Part shown: in pieces, positions 33,132-42,695 of the stretch
Numbering within the stretch: position 1 is the first letter of the stretch
How the letters are laid out: each line of letters begins with the position of its first letter
Origin: Anaerozeibacter quisquiliarum
GTDB taxonomy: Bacteria > Bacillota > Clostridia > Christensenellales > Aristaeellaceae
Assembly (NCBI GenBank): GCA_051162045.1
Contig: JBISDI010000014.1
DNA: 64,000 nt
Reading direction: 5' to 3' (one strand)
The notes under the pieces: generated by a model
Seen by the model: the letters and a program-made list of their open reading frames with translations, nothing else
Told to the model about the DNA's origin: nothing
Databases searched by the model: none
Made by a program: the position numbers and the translations under genes

Positions 33132-34196
33132 ATGCGCGTGGTGGTCGGCCTGTCGGGCGGCGTCGATTCGGCGGTGGCGGCGCTGCTTTTGAGGGAGCAG
33201 GGTCACGAGGTCATCGGCGTGTTCATGAACAACTGGGAGGAAAAGGACGAGGCCGGCGTGTGCACCTCCGAGCGCGACTTTGCCGACGCGCGCGCGGTGG
33301 CGGACGCGCTCGGCATCCCCTGCTACTCGGTCAATTTCGCAAAGGAGTACCGCGAGCGGGTGTTCCGGCACTTCCTGGCCGAGTACCGGCGCGGCCGCAC
33401 GCCCAACCCCGACGTGCTGTGCAACCGCGAGATCAAGTTCGGCGCGCTGCTTACGTTCGCGCTCAAATTGGGCGCGGACCATCTGGCGACCGGGCATTAC
33501 GCGAACGTCGATTGCCGGGACGGAACATACCGGCTGCTGCGCGCCGCCGACGACAACAAGGATCAGACCTACTTTCTCTACATGCTGAACCAGGCGCAGC
33601 TTAAGCGCGCGCTGTTCCCGCTGTCGGCGCTCGAAAAGCCCGAGATCCGGCGCATCGCGCGCGAGCACGCGCTGCCGGTCAGCGAGAAGAAGGACTCGAC
33701 CGGCGTGTGCTTCATCGGCGAGCGCAACTTCAAGCGCTTCCTTAAAGAGTACCTGCCCGCGCAGCCCGGCGACATGGTGACGACGGGCGGCACAGTGGTG
33801 GGCCGCCATGACGGACTGATGTACTACACGCTCGGTCAGCGGCGGGGGTTGGGCATCGGCGGCGGCGGCGACGGGCAGCGCTGGTTCGTGCTCGAAAAGG
33901 ATCTGGCAGGCAACCGCCTGGTGGTGTCGCAGGGCGAGGATGACCGGCTCTACACGCGCCACGCCCGCTGCGAAGACGCCGCCTGGATTCAGGGCGCGCC
34001 GCCGATCGGACCGGGCGAAGCACTGCGCTGCGAGGCGCGGCTCCGGCATCGTCAGCCGTTGCAGGCGGCCACGCTGCGCCTCGAGGGCGATGGATTTACA
34101 CTCGATTTTGACGAGCCCCAGCGCGCGGTCACGCCCGGACAGGCGGCCGTCGTGTACCGGGGCGCGGAAACCTTGGGAGGAGGAACCATTCAATGA
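33132..34196 (+). CDS. mnmA: tRNA 2-thiouridine(34) synthase MnmA
   Basis: 354 residues. PP-loop GLSGGVDSAVAA at the N-terminus; catalytic cysteines Cys97 (NPDVLCNREIKF) and Cys193 (STGVCFIGERNF); TGHYA and DQTYFLYML segments. Thiolates U34 of tRNA Glu, Gln and Lys using sulfur from a cysteine desulfurase. Overlaps the next gene by 4 nt. Confidence 0.97.
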   Translation: MRVVVGLSGGVDSAVAALLLREQGHEVIGVFMNNWEEKDEAGVCTSERDFADARAVADALGIPCYSVNFAKEYRERVFRHFLAEYRRGRTPNPDVLCNREIKFGALLTFALKLGADHLATGHYANVDCRDGTYRLLRAADDNKDQTYFLYMLNQAQLKRALFPLSALEKPEIRRIAREHALPVSEKKDSTGVCFIGERNFKRFLKEYLPAQPGDMVTTGGTVVGRHDGLMYYTLGQRRGLGIGGGGDGQRWFVLEKDLAGNRLVVSQGEDDRLYTRHARCEDAAWIQGAPPIGPGEALRCEARLRHRQPLQAATLRLEGDGFTLDFDEPQRAVTPGQAAVVYRGAETLGGGTIQ

Positions 34197-35431
34197 AATG
34201 CCTAAAGGGTGCGCTGGCGGTGCTGCTGGCGCTGTGCCTGATGCCGCTGACCGCGCTGGCCGTCGAGACGCCGGATGCGTCGGTCAGGCGCGCGATCGAA
34301 CTGCTGACCTACTTTGAGAGCCGGGGCGACTACGGCTGCGCGGCCAACGACACCAACGGCCTGCCCAGCGTCGGCCTGATCCAGTGGAACGGCAGCATGA
34401 TCATGCCGATGCTCAACCTGGTGATCGAGCGGGACGAGGCAAGGGCGAGGGAGATCATGGGCGAGGCCTTCTTCACAAAGGTATACAAGAAGACCACCTG
34501 GAAGGGCACGATGACCAAGGCCGAGCTTACCGCGGTGCGCGAACTGCTGCGCACCGACGCGGCCAAGAAGGTGCAGGACGCCTACGCCTACAAGACGGTG
34601 TCAAATTACCTGCGGGTGGCGCAGGACAAGGGCATCCGCGACCTGACCGCGCTGGCCTACTACGGCGACATGCGCCATCAGGTGGGCAGCGGCGGGATCG
34701 TGAAATACCGCGAGAAGGCCGCCGAGCTCGCGGGCGGCATGGAGAAGGTCAAGCTGCGCCATCTGTTCGACGCGGCGATGGTGTATGCCACGCGCACCAA
34801 GGCGCGCCGTACCACGGCCTACGAGATGCTGGTCAAGAACCCGGTGGAGGGATCGCCGGCGACGCCCACGCCCAAGCCCACGCCCAAGCCTACGCCGAAA
34901 CCCACACCCACACCCAAGCCGACGCCCGCGCCGGGCAAGGCCCCGACCGCCGTCAAGCTGGGCGACGGGCAGGTAAAGGTGCTCGCGCTCGGCGATACGC
35001 TGACGCTGACGCCGGTGCTGACCCCGCGCGACGCCGAGACCCGCTTCACCTGGAAGAGCGGCAATCCGCGCATCGCGCGCGTGGCGGACGCTCTGGTGAC
35101 GCCCGTAAAGCCCGGCAAGACCACGATCAGGGTGCGCACCGCAAACGGCCGGACCGCCAGCCTCAGGCTGCGCGTGGTGGCCGCACCAGTTCGCTCGATC
35201 GAGCTTAAGGGCGACGCGACCATGACAGTGGGCGATGAGCAGAAGCTGACCGTTGCGGTCACGCCGGACGGCGCGGGCGGCGCGCTGGGCTTCAAGAGCA
35301 GCCGCCCCAAGGTGGTGCAGGTATCAAAGAAGGGCGCGGTGCGCGCGCTGCGTCCGGGCACCGCGGTGATCTCCTGCCGCGCCGGTGCCGGCAAGACGAT
35401 CGGGCAATTCAAGATCACCGTGCGGAAATAA
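34193..35431 (+). CDS. secreted protein: lysozyme-like domain, TP repeats, two Ig-like (BIG2) domains
   Basis: 412 residues. Signal peptide 1-23 (MKCLKGALAVLLALCLMPLT). Residues 30-215 hold a domain starting LLTYFESRGDYGCAANDTNG and SVGLIQWNG, which has the look of a chitosanase/lysozyme-type catalytic fold with Glu in YFESRG. A Thr-Pro-Lys linker lies at 222-247. Two BIG2-like domains follow (about 252-330 and 331-412; WKSGNPRIARVADALVTPVK and GFKSSRPKVVQVSKKGAVRA). Probably acts on or binds the cell wall; activity is inferred only. Confidence 0.7.
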   Translation: MKCLKGALAVLLALCLMPLTALAVETPDASVRRAIELLTYFESRGDYGCAANDTNGLPSVGLIQWNGSMIMPMLNLVIERDEARAREIMGEAFFTKVYKKTTWKGTMTKAELTAVRELLRTDAAKKVQDAYAYKTVSNYLRVAQDKGIRDLTALAYYGDMRHQVGSGGIVKYREKAAELAGGMEKVKLRHLFDAAMVYATRTKARRTTAYEMLVKNPVEGSPATPTPKPTPKPTPKPTPTPKPTPAPGKAPTAVKLGDGQVKVLALGDTLTLTPVLTPRDAETRFTWKSGNPRIARVADALVTPVKPGKTTIRVRTANGRTASLRLRVVAAPVRSIELKGDATMTVGDEQKLTVAVTPDGAGGALGFKSSRPKVVQVSKKGAVRALRPGTAVISCRAGAGKTIGQFKITVRK

Positions 35432-35506
35432 CTCTCCATTTTGGTGCGCAAACGGAGAGGACGCGCGGGCAGCTTTTCGCTATGATGGTGCCGAGGAGAT
35501 GAGGGC

Positions 35507-36364
35507 ATGGAATGGCTCGGCCGGCTGAACGCGGCGATGCAGTATCTGGAGGCGCACCTGGACGGCGAGATCGAGCTTACGCGCATGGCGCAAATCGCCT
35601 GCTGTTCGCCGTTCCACTTCCAGCGGATGTTTTCCTACTTGGCAGAGGTGCCGCTGTCGGAATACATCCGCAGGCGGCGGATGACCATGGCGGCGGCAGA
35701 CATGCAGGCCGGGCGCGGGCGCGTCATCGACATCGCGCTCAAGTACGGCTACGATTCGCCCACGGCGTTCAACCGCGCCTTCCAGGGCGTGCACGGCATC
35801 GCGCCCACCGAAGCCCGGCGGCCCGGCGCGCGGCTCAAGGCCTACCTGCCTCTCAGCTTCTACATTTCCATCAAAGGAGAGGTTGAGATGAACTACCGCA
35901 TCGAACAGAAGGAGGCCTTCCGGATCGTCGGCGTCAAGGCGCACTACACACTGAGCGTCGAGCAGAACTTCACCGAGGTTCCGGCGTTCTGGCAACAGAC
36001 GGCGCAAAGCGGCTCGATCGGGCGCATCCTCGCGCTGGCGAACCGCGAGCCGAAGGCGCTGCTGGGCGTGACCAGCTCGATGACCGGCCCCGCGTTTGAC
36101 TACTACATCGCCGCGGCCAGCGACGCGGACGCGCCCGAGGGCATGGAGGCCTTCACAGTGCCCGCCTGCACCTGGGCGATCTTCCCCTGCGTCGGCGCGA
36201 TGCCTCACGCGATCCAGGCGCTGCAAAAGCGCGTGATCGGCGAATGGCTGCCCGCCTCCGGCTACGAATACGCCGACGCGCCCGACATCGAGCTGTGTTT
36301 CGAGGGCGATCAGCAGGCAGAGGACTACCGGTGCGAGGTGTGGCTACCGGTGACGAAGAAGTAG
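35507..36364 (+). CDS. AraC-family regulator with GyrI-like effector domain
   Basis: 285 residues. N-terminal AraC double helix-turn-helix (MEWLGRLNAAMQYLEAHLDG, then CCSPFHFQRMFSYLAEVPLS and YDSPTAFNRAFQGVHGIAP), C-terminal GyrI/AraC effector-binding domain from about 125 (EQKEAFRIVGVKAHYTL ... DIELCFEG). Likely a one-component sensor of a small hydrophobic compound. Stands alone, convergent with the his operon. Confidence 0.9.
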   Translation: MEWLGRLNAAMQYLEAHLDGEIELTRMAQIACCSPFHFQRMFSYLAEVPLSEYIRRRRMTMAAADMQAGRGRVIDIALKYGYDSPTAFNRAFQGVHGIAPTEARRPGARLKAYLPLSFYISIKGEVEMNYRIEQKEAFRIVGVKAHYTLSVEQNFTEVPAFWQQTAQSGSIGRILALANREPKALLGVTSSMTGPAFDYYIAAASDADAPEGMEAFTVPACTWAIFPCVGAMPHAIQALQKRVIGEWLPASGYEYADAPDIELCFEGDQQAEDYRCEVWLPVTKK

Positions 36365-36377
36365 GCGTTCTGCTTTA

Positions 36378-36401
36378 TGAGGCGGGGAGTATCCCGCCTC
36401 A
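36378..36401. terminator. bidirectional terminator between AraC gene and his operon
   Basis: TGAGGCGGG-GAGTAT-CCCGCCTCA, a 9-bp stem. The right arm includes the hisIE stop codon; GCATTTTC follows on the plus side. Confidence 0.65.
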
Positions 36402-37040
36402 CTGCATTTTCTCCTGCTTGACCTTGTGGTCGACCACGTGGCGGCCGGCCAGCTGATCGCGGATGTCCTTGGGGGTTATGCCCATCTCGGCCATCAGCAC
36501 CAGGACGTGATAGGCCAGATCGGCGATCTCGAACACCGTCTCCGCCCGGTCGCCGCCCTTGCCCGCCACGATCACCTCGGTCGCTTCCTCGCCCACCTTT
36601 TTCAAAATCTTGTCGATGCCCTTCTCGAACAGATAGCCGGTATACGAGCCCGGCGGCGGGTTTTGCTTGCGATCCGCGATCAGAGCGTACAGCGCGTCCG
36701 TCGAGAAGCGCGGCGCGGCGTCGCCCGCGTAGACTTCTTCAAAGAAGCAGCTCGCGGCGCCCGTGTGGCAGGCCGGGCCCTCCGGGATCGCCTGCACCAG
36801 CAGCGCGTCGCCGTCGCAGTCGGCCTCGATGCGCGCGATTTTTTGCCGGTTGCCGCTCGTCTCGCCCTTGCGCCACAGGCATTCGCGCGAACGGCTGTAG
36901 AAGCAGGTGTAGCCTTCCTCGATCGAAATGCGAAGGCTCTCCCGGCTCATGTACGCCAGCGTCAGCACGCGACCGGTGGCGTGGTCTTGCACGATCGCGG
37001 GAATCAATCCACGATCGTCGAATTTCAGCTTATCGGTCAT
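36399..37040 (-). CDS. hisIE: phosphoribosyl-AMP cyclohydrolase / phosphoribosyl-ATP pyrophosphatase
   Basis: 213 residues. HisI part: [58 protein letters not shown]. HisE part from about 115: LYALIADRK, then [18 protein letters not shown]. Catalyses steps 2 and 3 of histidine synthesis. Last gene of the operon, overlapping hisF. Confidence 0.95.
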   Translation of the reverse strand: MTDKLKFDDRGLIPAIVQDHATGRVLTLAYMSRESLRISIEEGYTCFYSRSRECLWRKGETSGNRQKIARIEADCDGDALLVQAIPEGPACHTGAASCFFEEVYAGDAAPRFSTDALYALIADRKQNPPPGSYTGYLFEKGIDKILKKVGEEATEVIVAGKGGDRAETVFEIADLAYHVLVLMAEMGITPKDIRDQLAGRHVVDHKVKQEKMQ

Positions 37041-37815
37041 CCTCTTCCTCCCCGCCGGTCAATCGCACCGGCACGCCGTTTTCATGGAGATAGCGCTTGA
37101 GATCGCCTATTTTTACTTCCCCGCTGTGGAAGATCGACGCGGCCAGCCCGGCGTCCACGCAGGGTGCTTCCCGGAACAGCCGCACAAAATCCGCCGCGCC
37201 GCCCGCGCCGCCCGACGCGATGATCGGGATCGACACGCGCTCGGCAACCGCCTCGAGCAGCTCGAGGTCGAACCCGCGCCGCACGCCGTCGGTGTCGATT
37301 GAGTTGACCACCAGCTCGCCCGCGCCGCTGTCCTGCCCGGCGCGCGCCCACTCGAGCGCGTCCAGGCCGGTGTCGATCCGGCCGCCGTTCAGGAACAGGT
37401 GAAAGCGCCCGTCCACGCGCTTCACGTCCATCGACAGCACCACGCATTGGTCGCCGTAGCGCTTGGCCGCCTCCCCGATCAGCGCGGGCCTTAGGATCGC
37501 GCCCGAATTGACCGACACCTTGTCCGCGCCGCACCTGAGCACCCGGTCGAAATCCGCAAGGCCGTTGATGCCGCCGCCCACGGTCAGTGGGATGAACACG
37601 CCCGCCGCGGTGCGACGCAAGATGTCCGTAAACAGCGCGCGGCCCTCGTGCGAGGCTTGGATGTCGTAGAACACCAGCTCGTCCGCACCGCTGTCCGAGT
37701 AGAACGCCGCCAACTCGACGGGATCCGCCACGTCGCGGATACCCTCGAAGTTGACCCCCTTGACCACCCGCCCATCGCGCACGTCCAGGCAGGGGATGAT
37801 CCGCTTGGTAATCAC
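37030..37815 (-). CDS. hisF: imidazole glycerol phosphate synthase subunit HisF
   Basis: 261 residues. [33 protein letters not shown] ([20 protein letters not shown]) and [18 protein letters not shown] are HisF hallmarks. Cyclase half of the HisHF synthase. Overlaps hisA and hisIE. Confidence 0.96.
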   Translation of the reverse strand: MITKRIIPCLDVRDGRVVKGVNFEGIRDVADPVELAAFYSDSGADELVFYDIQASHEGRALFTDILRRTAAGVFIPLTVGGGINGLADFDRVLRCGADKVSVNSGAILRPALIGEAAKRYGDQCVVLSMDVKRVDGRFHLFLNGGRIDTGLDALEWARAGQDSGAGELVVNSIDTDGVRRGFDLELLEAVAERVSIPIIASGGAGGAADFVRLFREAPCVDAGLAASIFHSGEVKIGDLKRYLHENGVPVRLTGGEEEDDR

Positions 37816-38537
37816 GGATTGCCCTCCTTCGCCGCCGCCAGCGCGCCCTCGAGCGTCAGCGCGTTTTCGTACAGCGCCCTGCCCACGATCGCGCCGTACA
37901 GTCCGATGGCGGCGAGCGAGCGGATGTCCGCGATGGTCGACACCCCGCCCGACGCCACGATTTGCAGCCCTTGAATGTGGGCGGCCGCCCGGTAGGCGTC
38001 GAGGTTCGCGCCGCCCAGCATGCCGTCGCGCGCGATGTCGGTGTAGATGGCGGTGTCGATGCCGAGCGCGGGCAGCTGCGTAAGGAATTGAAGCGCGTCC
38101 ACCGAAGTCGCCTCGCGCCAGCCGCGGATCGCCACCCGCCCGTCCCGCGCGTCCACGCCCGCGGCGATTTGGCCGGGATATTGGGCGGCGAGCCGCGCCA
38201 TCCTCTCGGGCTCGGTCGCCGCCAGCGTGCCCAGGATCACGCGGTTGACGCCGGTATCGAGGTAACGCGCCGCCGCCGCCTCGTCGCGGATGCCGCCGCC
38301 CACCTCGATGAACAACCCGCCCTCGCGCGCAATCCTCTCTATGACAGGCAGGTTGATCTGCGTGCCCGTGCGCGCGCCGTCGAGGTCAACCACGTGCAGA
38401 TGCGTCGCGCCCTGCTCCGCAAACGCGCGCGCCGCCGCGGCCGGGTCGCGCCCGTAGACCGTCACCCGGCCGTAGTCGCCCTTTTGCAGCCGGACCACCT
38501 GCCCATCCAGCAGGTCGATCGCCGGAAATATCAGCAT
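37812..38537 (-). CDS. hisA: ProFAR isomerase HisA
   Basis: 241 residues from ATG 38537 behind GGAGGGG. FPAIDLLDGQVVRLQKGDYG, LHVVDLDGARTG, EVGGGIRDEAAA, YTDIARDGMLGG, IVASGGVSTI. Step 4 isomerase. Confidence 0.96.
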   Translation of the reverse strand: MLIFPAIDLLDGQVVRLQKGDYGRVTVYGRDPAAAARAFAEQGATHLHVVDLDGARTGTQINLPVIERIAREGGLFIEVGGGIRDEAAAARYLDTGVNRVILGTLAATEPERMARLAAQYPGQIAAGVDARDGRVAIRGWREATSVDALQFLTQLPALGIDTAIYTDIARDGMLGGANLDAYRAAAHIQGLQIVASGGVSTIADIRSLAAIGLYGAIVGRALYENALTLEGALAAAKEGNP

Positions 38538-38547
38538 GGGACCCCTC

Positions 38548-39156
38548 CTATATATCACAGAACGCCTTAAGGATATTCAGCCCCACTTTCCCGCTTTTTT
38601 CGGGGTGGAACTGGCAGCCGCATACGCTGCCCCGCGCCACGATGCCCGGCACGTTTACGCCGTATTCCGACGAGGCGATCACCGCCTCCGCGCAGCCGGT
38701 CGCGTAGTAGGAGTGCACATAGTACACGCAGTCGCCCGGGCGCAGACCGCGCGCCAGCGGGTGGGGGCGCAGGACCTCGAGCGCGTTCCAGCCCATGTGG
38801 GGCACCTTGAGCGCCAAGGGCACCGCGCCCTTAAGCGGGCGGATCGTGCCCGGAATCAGTCCCAGTCCCGGGTGACGCCCGTATTCTTCGCTCTCTTCAA
38901 ACAACAGCTGCATGCCCAGGCAAATGCCCATCAACGCAGCCCCCGCCGCCGCGCGCGCGGCGACCGCCCGGTCGAGGCCGGTCGCGCGCAGCTTCGCCAT
39001 TGCGTCGCCGAACGCGCCCACGCCCGGCAGGATGATTCTGTCCGCCGCTTCGAGTACGGCAGGATCGCCGGTCACCTGCGTATGCGCGCCCAGGCACTCG
39101 AGCGAACGCGTCAGCGAAAACAGGTTGCCCACCCCGTAGTCGACGATCGCGATCAT
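38548..39156 (-). CDS. hisH: imidazole glycerol phosphate synthase subunit HisH
   Basis: 202 residues from ATG 39156 behind AAGGGGA; the longer frame runs antisense into hisB. IVDYGVGNLFSLTRSLE, catalytic Cys in GICLGMQLLFEESEE, His/Glu in CQFHPEKSG. Glutaminase half of the synthase. Confidence 0.95.
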   Translation of the reverse strand: MIAIVDYGVGNLFSLTRSLECLGAHTQVTGDPAVLEAADRIILPGVGAFGDAMAKLRATGLDRAVAARAAAGAALMGICLGMQLLFEESEEYGRHPGLGLIPGTIRPLKGAVPLALKVPHMGWNALEVLRPHPLARGLRPGDCVYYVHSYYATGCAEAVIASSEYGVNVPGIVARGSVCGCQFHPEKSGKVGLNILKAFCDI

Positions 39157-39743
39157 AAAAGCGTCCCCTTCGACGAGGCCGCGCCGCCGCCGAGCGCCGG
39201 GTCGATCGAAACCGCCTGCCTCAGCGCGCGCCCGAGGGACTTGAACGCCGCCTCGATGATGTGATGGGTGTTCTCGCCCGACAGCCGCTTGACGTGCAGC
39301 GTCAGCAACGACTCGCGCGTCAGCGCCAGCATGAATTCTTTCACCAATTCGGTGTCGAACGTCCCCACCTTTTGAGCCGGCAGCGCCATATCGAAGCCGA
39401 GGAAGGCGCGCCCGCTCAAATCGAGCGCGCACAGCACCAGCGCCTCGTCCATCGGCAGCAGCCACTGGCCGTAGCGCGCGATGCCGCGCCTGTCGCCCAC
39501 GGCTTCCCTGAGCGCCCGGCCCAGCGCGATGCCCACGTCCTCGACCGAGTGATGGTCGTCCACATGGCTGTCTCCCTTACAGTGCACGCGCAGGTCGAAC
39601 CGGGCGTGGAAGGTAAAAAGCGTCAGCATGTGGTCGAGAAAACCCACGCCGGTGTCCACCTCGGCCGCGCCCGCGCCGTCCAGGTTGAGCGTCAGCTCGA
39701 CGGCCGTCTCCGCCGTCTCGCGCCGGATGTTCGCTTCCCTCAT
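39153..39743 (-). CDS. hisB: imidazoleglycerol-phosphate dehydratase HisB
   Basis: 196 residues, monofunctional. GVGFLDHMLTLFTFHARFDL, SHVDDHHSVEDVGIALG, GENTHHIIEAAFKSLGRALR give the metal-binding histidines. There is no fused histidinol-phosphatase domain. Confidence 0.96.
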   Translation of the reverse strand: MREANIRRETAETAVELTLNLDGAGAAEVDTGVGFLDHMLTLFTFHARFDLRVHCKGDSHVDDHHSVEDVGIALGRALREAVGDRRGIARYGQWLLPMDEALVLCALDLSGRAFLGFDMALPAQKVGTFDTELVKEFMLALTRESLLTLHVKRLSGENTHHIIEAAFKSLGRALRQAVSIDPALGGGAASSKGTLL

Positions 39744-40792
39744 GCGTAGACCTCCTTTGTGACTTCGATCAGCCGCTCCATCTCGTCCATACGCCCAATG
39801 CTGATGCGCGCGTAGGCCTCGATGCGCGGCTGGTCGAAATGCCGGATCAAGATGCCCTTCGCCCTAAGCTTCGCCTGGTAGCCGCGCGCATCGCCGTCCG
39901 GCGGCGAGGCGAACACGAAGTTGGCCTTCGAGGGCAGTACCGCAAAACCCAGCGCCCGGAGCGACGCTTCCGTGTAGGCGCGCGCGTCGACGATCCGGCG
40001 CACGCAGTCTTCGAAATACGCCCGGTCGCGCAGCGCCGCCGCGCCCATCAACTGCGTGATCGCGTTGACATTGTAGGGGTTGAGCGAGTAGCGCATCTTG
40101 TTCAAATCCTCGATCAGCGCCTTCGAGCCCAGCGCCCAGCCCAGCCGCGCTCCCGCGAGGTTTCGGGACTTCGAAGCGGTCATCACCACCAGCAGGTTGT
40201 CGTAGCGCTCGACCAGCGAGGCCGCCGACTCGCCGCCGAAGTCGACGTAGGCCTCGTCCACGACCACGGGCCGGTCGGGCTTTAAGCGCACGATGCGCTC
40301 GACATCGGCGCGGCAAAGCGTCAGCCCGGTCGGCGCGTTGGGGTTGGCGATCACGACCATCTCGTCCCCGTCCCGGTAGTCGTCGGGGTCGATCGAGAAG
40401 TCGCCTGCCACCGGCGCCACCTGCGAGCGCACGCCGTACAGCGCCGCCCACACGCGGTAGAAGCCGTAGGTGATGTCGGGGTAGCGCGCGCCGCGGTCGC
40501 CCCAGGCCAAAAACGCGTAGGACAGGATCTCGTCCGATCCGTTGCCCGCGATCACCCGCTCGGGCGACAGGCCGTAGGCGTCGGCAATCGCGCGGTCGAG
40601 CTCGGTCACGCCGATCGGGCTGTACAGCCGCAGCCGCCGGAGCGCCTCGGGTGTCGCCGCCGCGAGCGCCAACGGCGAAGGCGGAAACGGGCTCTCGTTG
40701 GTGTTGAGCTTGATGAGATTGGGTTCCTTCGGCTGTTCGCCCGGAACGTAGGCTTTCATCGCCTGATAGCGCGCGTTCAGAAAGCGGCTCAT
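39740..40792 (-). CDS. hisC: histidinol-phosphate aminotransferase HisC
   Basis: 350 residues. Fold-type I aminotransferase: LNTNESPFPPSP, GNGSDEILSYAF, NPNAPTGLTL, VDEAYVDFGGESAASL, PLP lysine in MTASKSRNLAGARLGWA. Overlaps both neighbours by 4 nt. Confidence 0.95.
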   Translation of the reverse strand: MSRFLNARYQAMKAYVPGEQPKEPNLIKLNTNESPFPPSPLALAAATPEALRRLRLYSPIGVTELDRAIADAYGLSPERVIAGNGSDEILSYAFLAWGDRGARYPDITYGFYRVWAALYGVRSQVAPVAGDFSIDPDDYRDGDEMVVIANPNAPTGLTLCRADVERIVRLKPDRPVVVDEAYVDFGGESAASLVERYDNLLVVMTASKSRNLAGARLGWALGSKALIEDLNKMRYSLNPYNVNAITQLMGAAALRDRAYFEDCVRRIVDARAYTEASLRALGFAVLPSKANFVFASPPDGDARGYQAKLRAKGILIRHFDQPRIEAYARISIGRMDEMERLIEVTKEVYA

Positions 40793-42072
40793 AGAGCATC
40801 CCCCTCAAACCGCACGCCGATCGAGCGGGCGTGCGCGCCGAGGCCCTCGCGCTCGGCAAAGGCCATCACGCTTCGGCGCGCTTCGGCGAGCGCCTCGCGC
40901 GTGTAGTAGACGAACTGGGTCTTCTTCAGGAAATCGTCGACCGACAGCGGCGAGGAGAACCGCGCGGTGCCGCTCGTGGGCAGCGTGTGGTTGAGCCCCG
41001 CCCAGTAGTCGCCGAGCGCCTCGGGGGCGTTGCGGCCCAGGAACACCGAGCCGGCGTTCGTCACCGCGCCCAGCAGCGCGAACGGCTCGTCCACGCACAG
41101 CTCGAGGTGCTCGGGCGCGATGGCGTTTGAAATGTCCACCGCCTCCTTCATCGAATCGACCACGATGATCTGGCCGTTTGCCTCGATCGACGCGCGGGCG
41201 ATCCGCTCGCGGGGCAGCGCCGAAAGCTGCGCCTCGACCTCGATCTGCACCGCCCGCGCCAGCGCCTCGCTGTCGGTCAGCAGGATCGCCTTCGACAGCG
41301 CGTCGTGCTCGGCTTGGGATAACAGATCCGCCGCCACCTCGCGCACGCTTGAGCGTCCGTCGGCGATCACCAAGATCTCGCTGGGCCCGGCCACCATGTC
41401 GATGTCCACGACGCCGTACACCCGGCGCTTGGCCGCGGCCACGTAGGCGTTGCCGGGGCCGACGATCTTGTCCACCCGCGCGACGGTTTCGGTGCCGTAG
41501 GCCAGCGCCGCCACCGCCTGCGCGCCGCCGACCTTATAGATTTCCGTGACCCCGGCCATCCTCGCCGCGCACAGGATCGAAGGCGCGATCCGCCCGTCCG
41601 GGCCGGGCGGGGTGACGACCGCGATCGATTGGACACCGGCCAGCGCGGCGGGTATGGCGTTCATCAGCACCGACGAGGGGTAGCTGGCGGTGCCGCCCGG
41701 CACGTACAGCCCCACGCGACCCAGCGGCATCAGCCGCTGGCCCAGCACGATGCCGGGGCGCTCGCTGACGACAAAGCCCTCGCGCAGCTGCCGCCGGTGG
41801 AACGCGCGGATGTTGTCCGCCGCGCCCGCGAGCAGCGCCTTGAACGCCCCGTCCTCGGCGGCCCAGGCCGCCTCGATCTCATCGCTCGTCACGGCCAGCG
41901 AATCGAGCCGCGCCCCGTCGAAGCGCTCGGTCAGCTCAAGGAGCGCCGCGTCGCCCCGCGCGCGCACATCCAGGATGATCCGCGCGGCCGCCGCTTCGAT
42001 CGCGCCGTCCGCTTCCATGGGCGCGCCCTTCAGCGCTTCCAGGGACAGGTCCTTCGCGTAGGTTATCTCCAT
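40789..42072 (-). CDS. hisD: histidinol dehydrogenase HisD
   Basis: 427 residues from ATG 42072, which overlaps the hisG stop (TGATG). [86 protein letters not shown]. Last two oxidation steps of the pathway. Confidence 0.96.
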   Translation of the reverse strand: MEITYAKDLSLEALKGAPMEADGAIEAAAARIILDVRARGDAALLELTERFDGARLDSLAVTSDEIEAAWAAEDGAFKALLAGAADNIRAFHRRQLREGFVVSERPGIVLGQRLMPLGRVGLYVPGGTASYPSSVLMNAIPAALAGVQSIAVVTPPGPDGRIAPSILCAARMAGVTEIYKVGGAQAVAALAYGTETVARVDKIVGPGNAYVAAAKRRVYGVVDIDMVAGPSEILVIADGRSSVREVAADLLSQAEHDALSKAILLTDSEALARAVQIEVEAQLSALPRERIARASIEANGQIIVVDSMKEAVDISNAIAPEHLELCVDEPFALLGAVTNAGSVFLGRNAPEALGDYWAGLNHTLPTSGTARFSSPLSVDDFLKKTQFVYYTREALAEARRSVMAFAEREGLGAHARSIGVRFEGDAL

Positions 42073-42695
42073 CACTTCGCGCACACCTCCCTGAGCCCCG
42101 CGCACAAAAGGTCGATGGCCTCTTCCTTGAACAGGTAGCTCGACCGGTTGGCGATCAGCCGCGCCGACACCGGCACGATGTCGGACAGCACCACCAGGTC
42201 GTTTTCCTCGAGCGTCTTGCCCGACTCCACGATGTCGACGATTACGTCCGACAGCCTCAGGATCGGGGCCAGCTCGATCGAGCCGTTGAGGCGGATCAGC
42301 TCGATCTCGCGGTCGATCGAGGCATAGTAGCGCCCCGCCACCTGCACGTACTTGGTCGCCACCTTGAGCACCCGGTCGCGGTCCTCGGCGTAACCGCGCC
42401 GGCCCGCGACGCACAGCCGGCACCTGCCGACGCCCAGGTCCAGCAGCTCGTACACGTCGTAGTCGCCCTCGAGCAAAATATCCTTGCCCACGACGCCCAC
42501 GTCGGCCGCGCCGTGCTCGACGTAGATCGCCACGTCCGACGGCTTGACCAGCAGGAAGCGCATCCGCCCATCGTCGCTTACAAACACCAGCTTGCGGTTG
42601 TCCTCGGCCATCGCCGCACAGGGGTACCCGAGCGCGGCGAACCGCCGGTAGACCGCGTCGCCCAGCCGCCCCTTGGGCAGCGCCACGTTAAGCAT
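42072..42695 (-). CDS. hisG: ATP phosphoribosyltransferase, short form HisG
   Basis: 207 residues from ATG 42695 behind GGAGG. LNVALPKGRLGDAVYRRF, MRFLLVKPSDVAIYVEHGAA, DVGVVGKDILLE. Lacks the C-terminal regulatory domain, so it needs HisZ, encoded just upstream with an 8-nt overlap. Confidence 0.95.
   Translation of the reverse strand: MLNVALPKGRLGDAVYRRFAALGYPCAAMAEDNRKLVFVSDDGRMRFLLVKPSDVAIYVEHGAADVGVVGKDILLEGDYDVYELLDLGVGRCRLCVAGRRGYAEDRDRVLKVATKYVQVAGRYYASIDREIELIRLNGSIELAPILRLSDVIVDIVESGKTLEENDLVVLSDIVPVSARLIANRSSYLFKEEAIDLLCAGLREVCAK

Noticed and set aside
34861..34932. Repeated ACGCCCAAGCCC units as a CRISPR-like or satellite array
   Set aside because: They encode the Thr-Pro-Lys linker of a secreted protein; periodicity is 6 nt and in frame.
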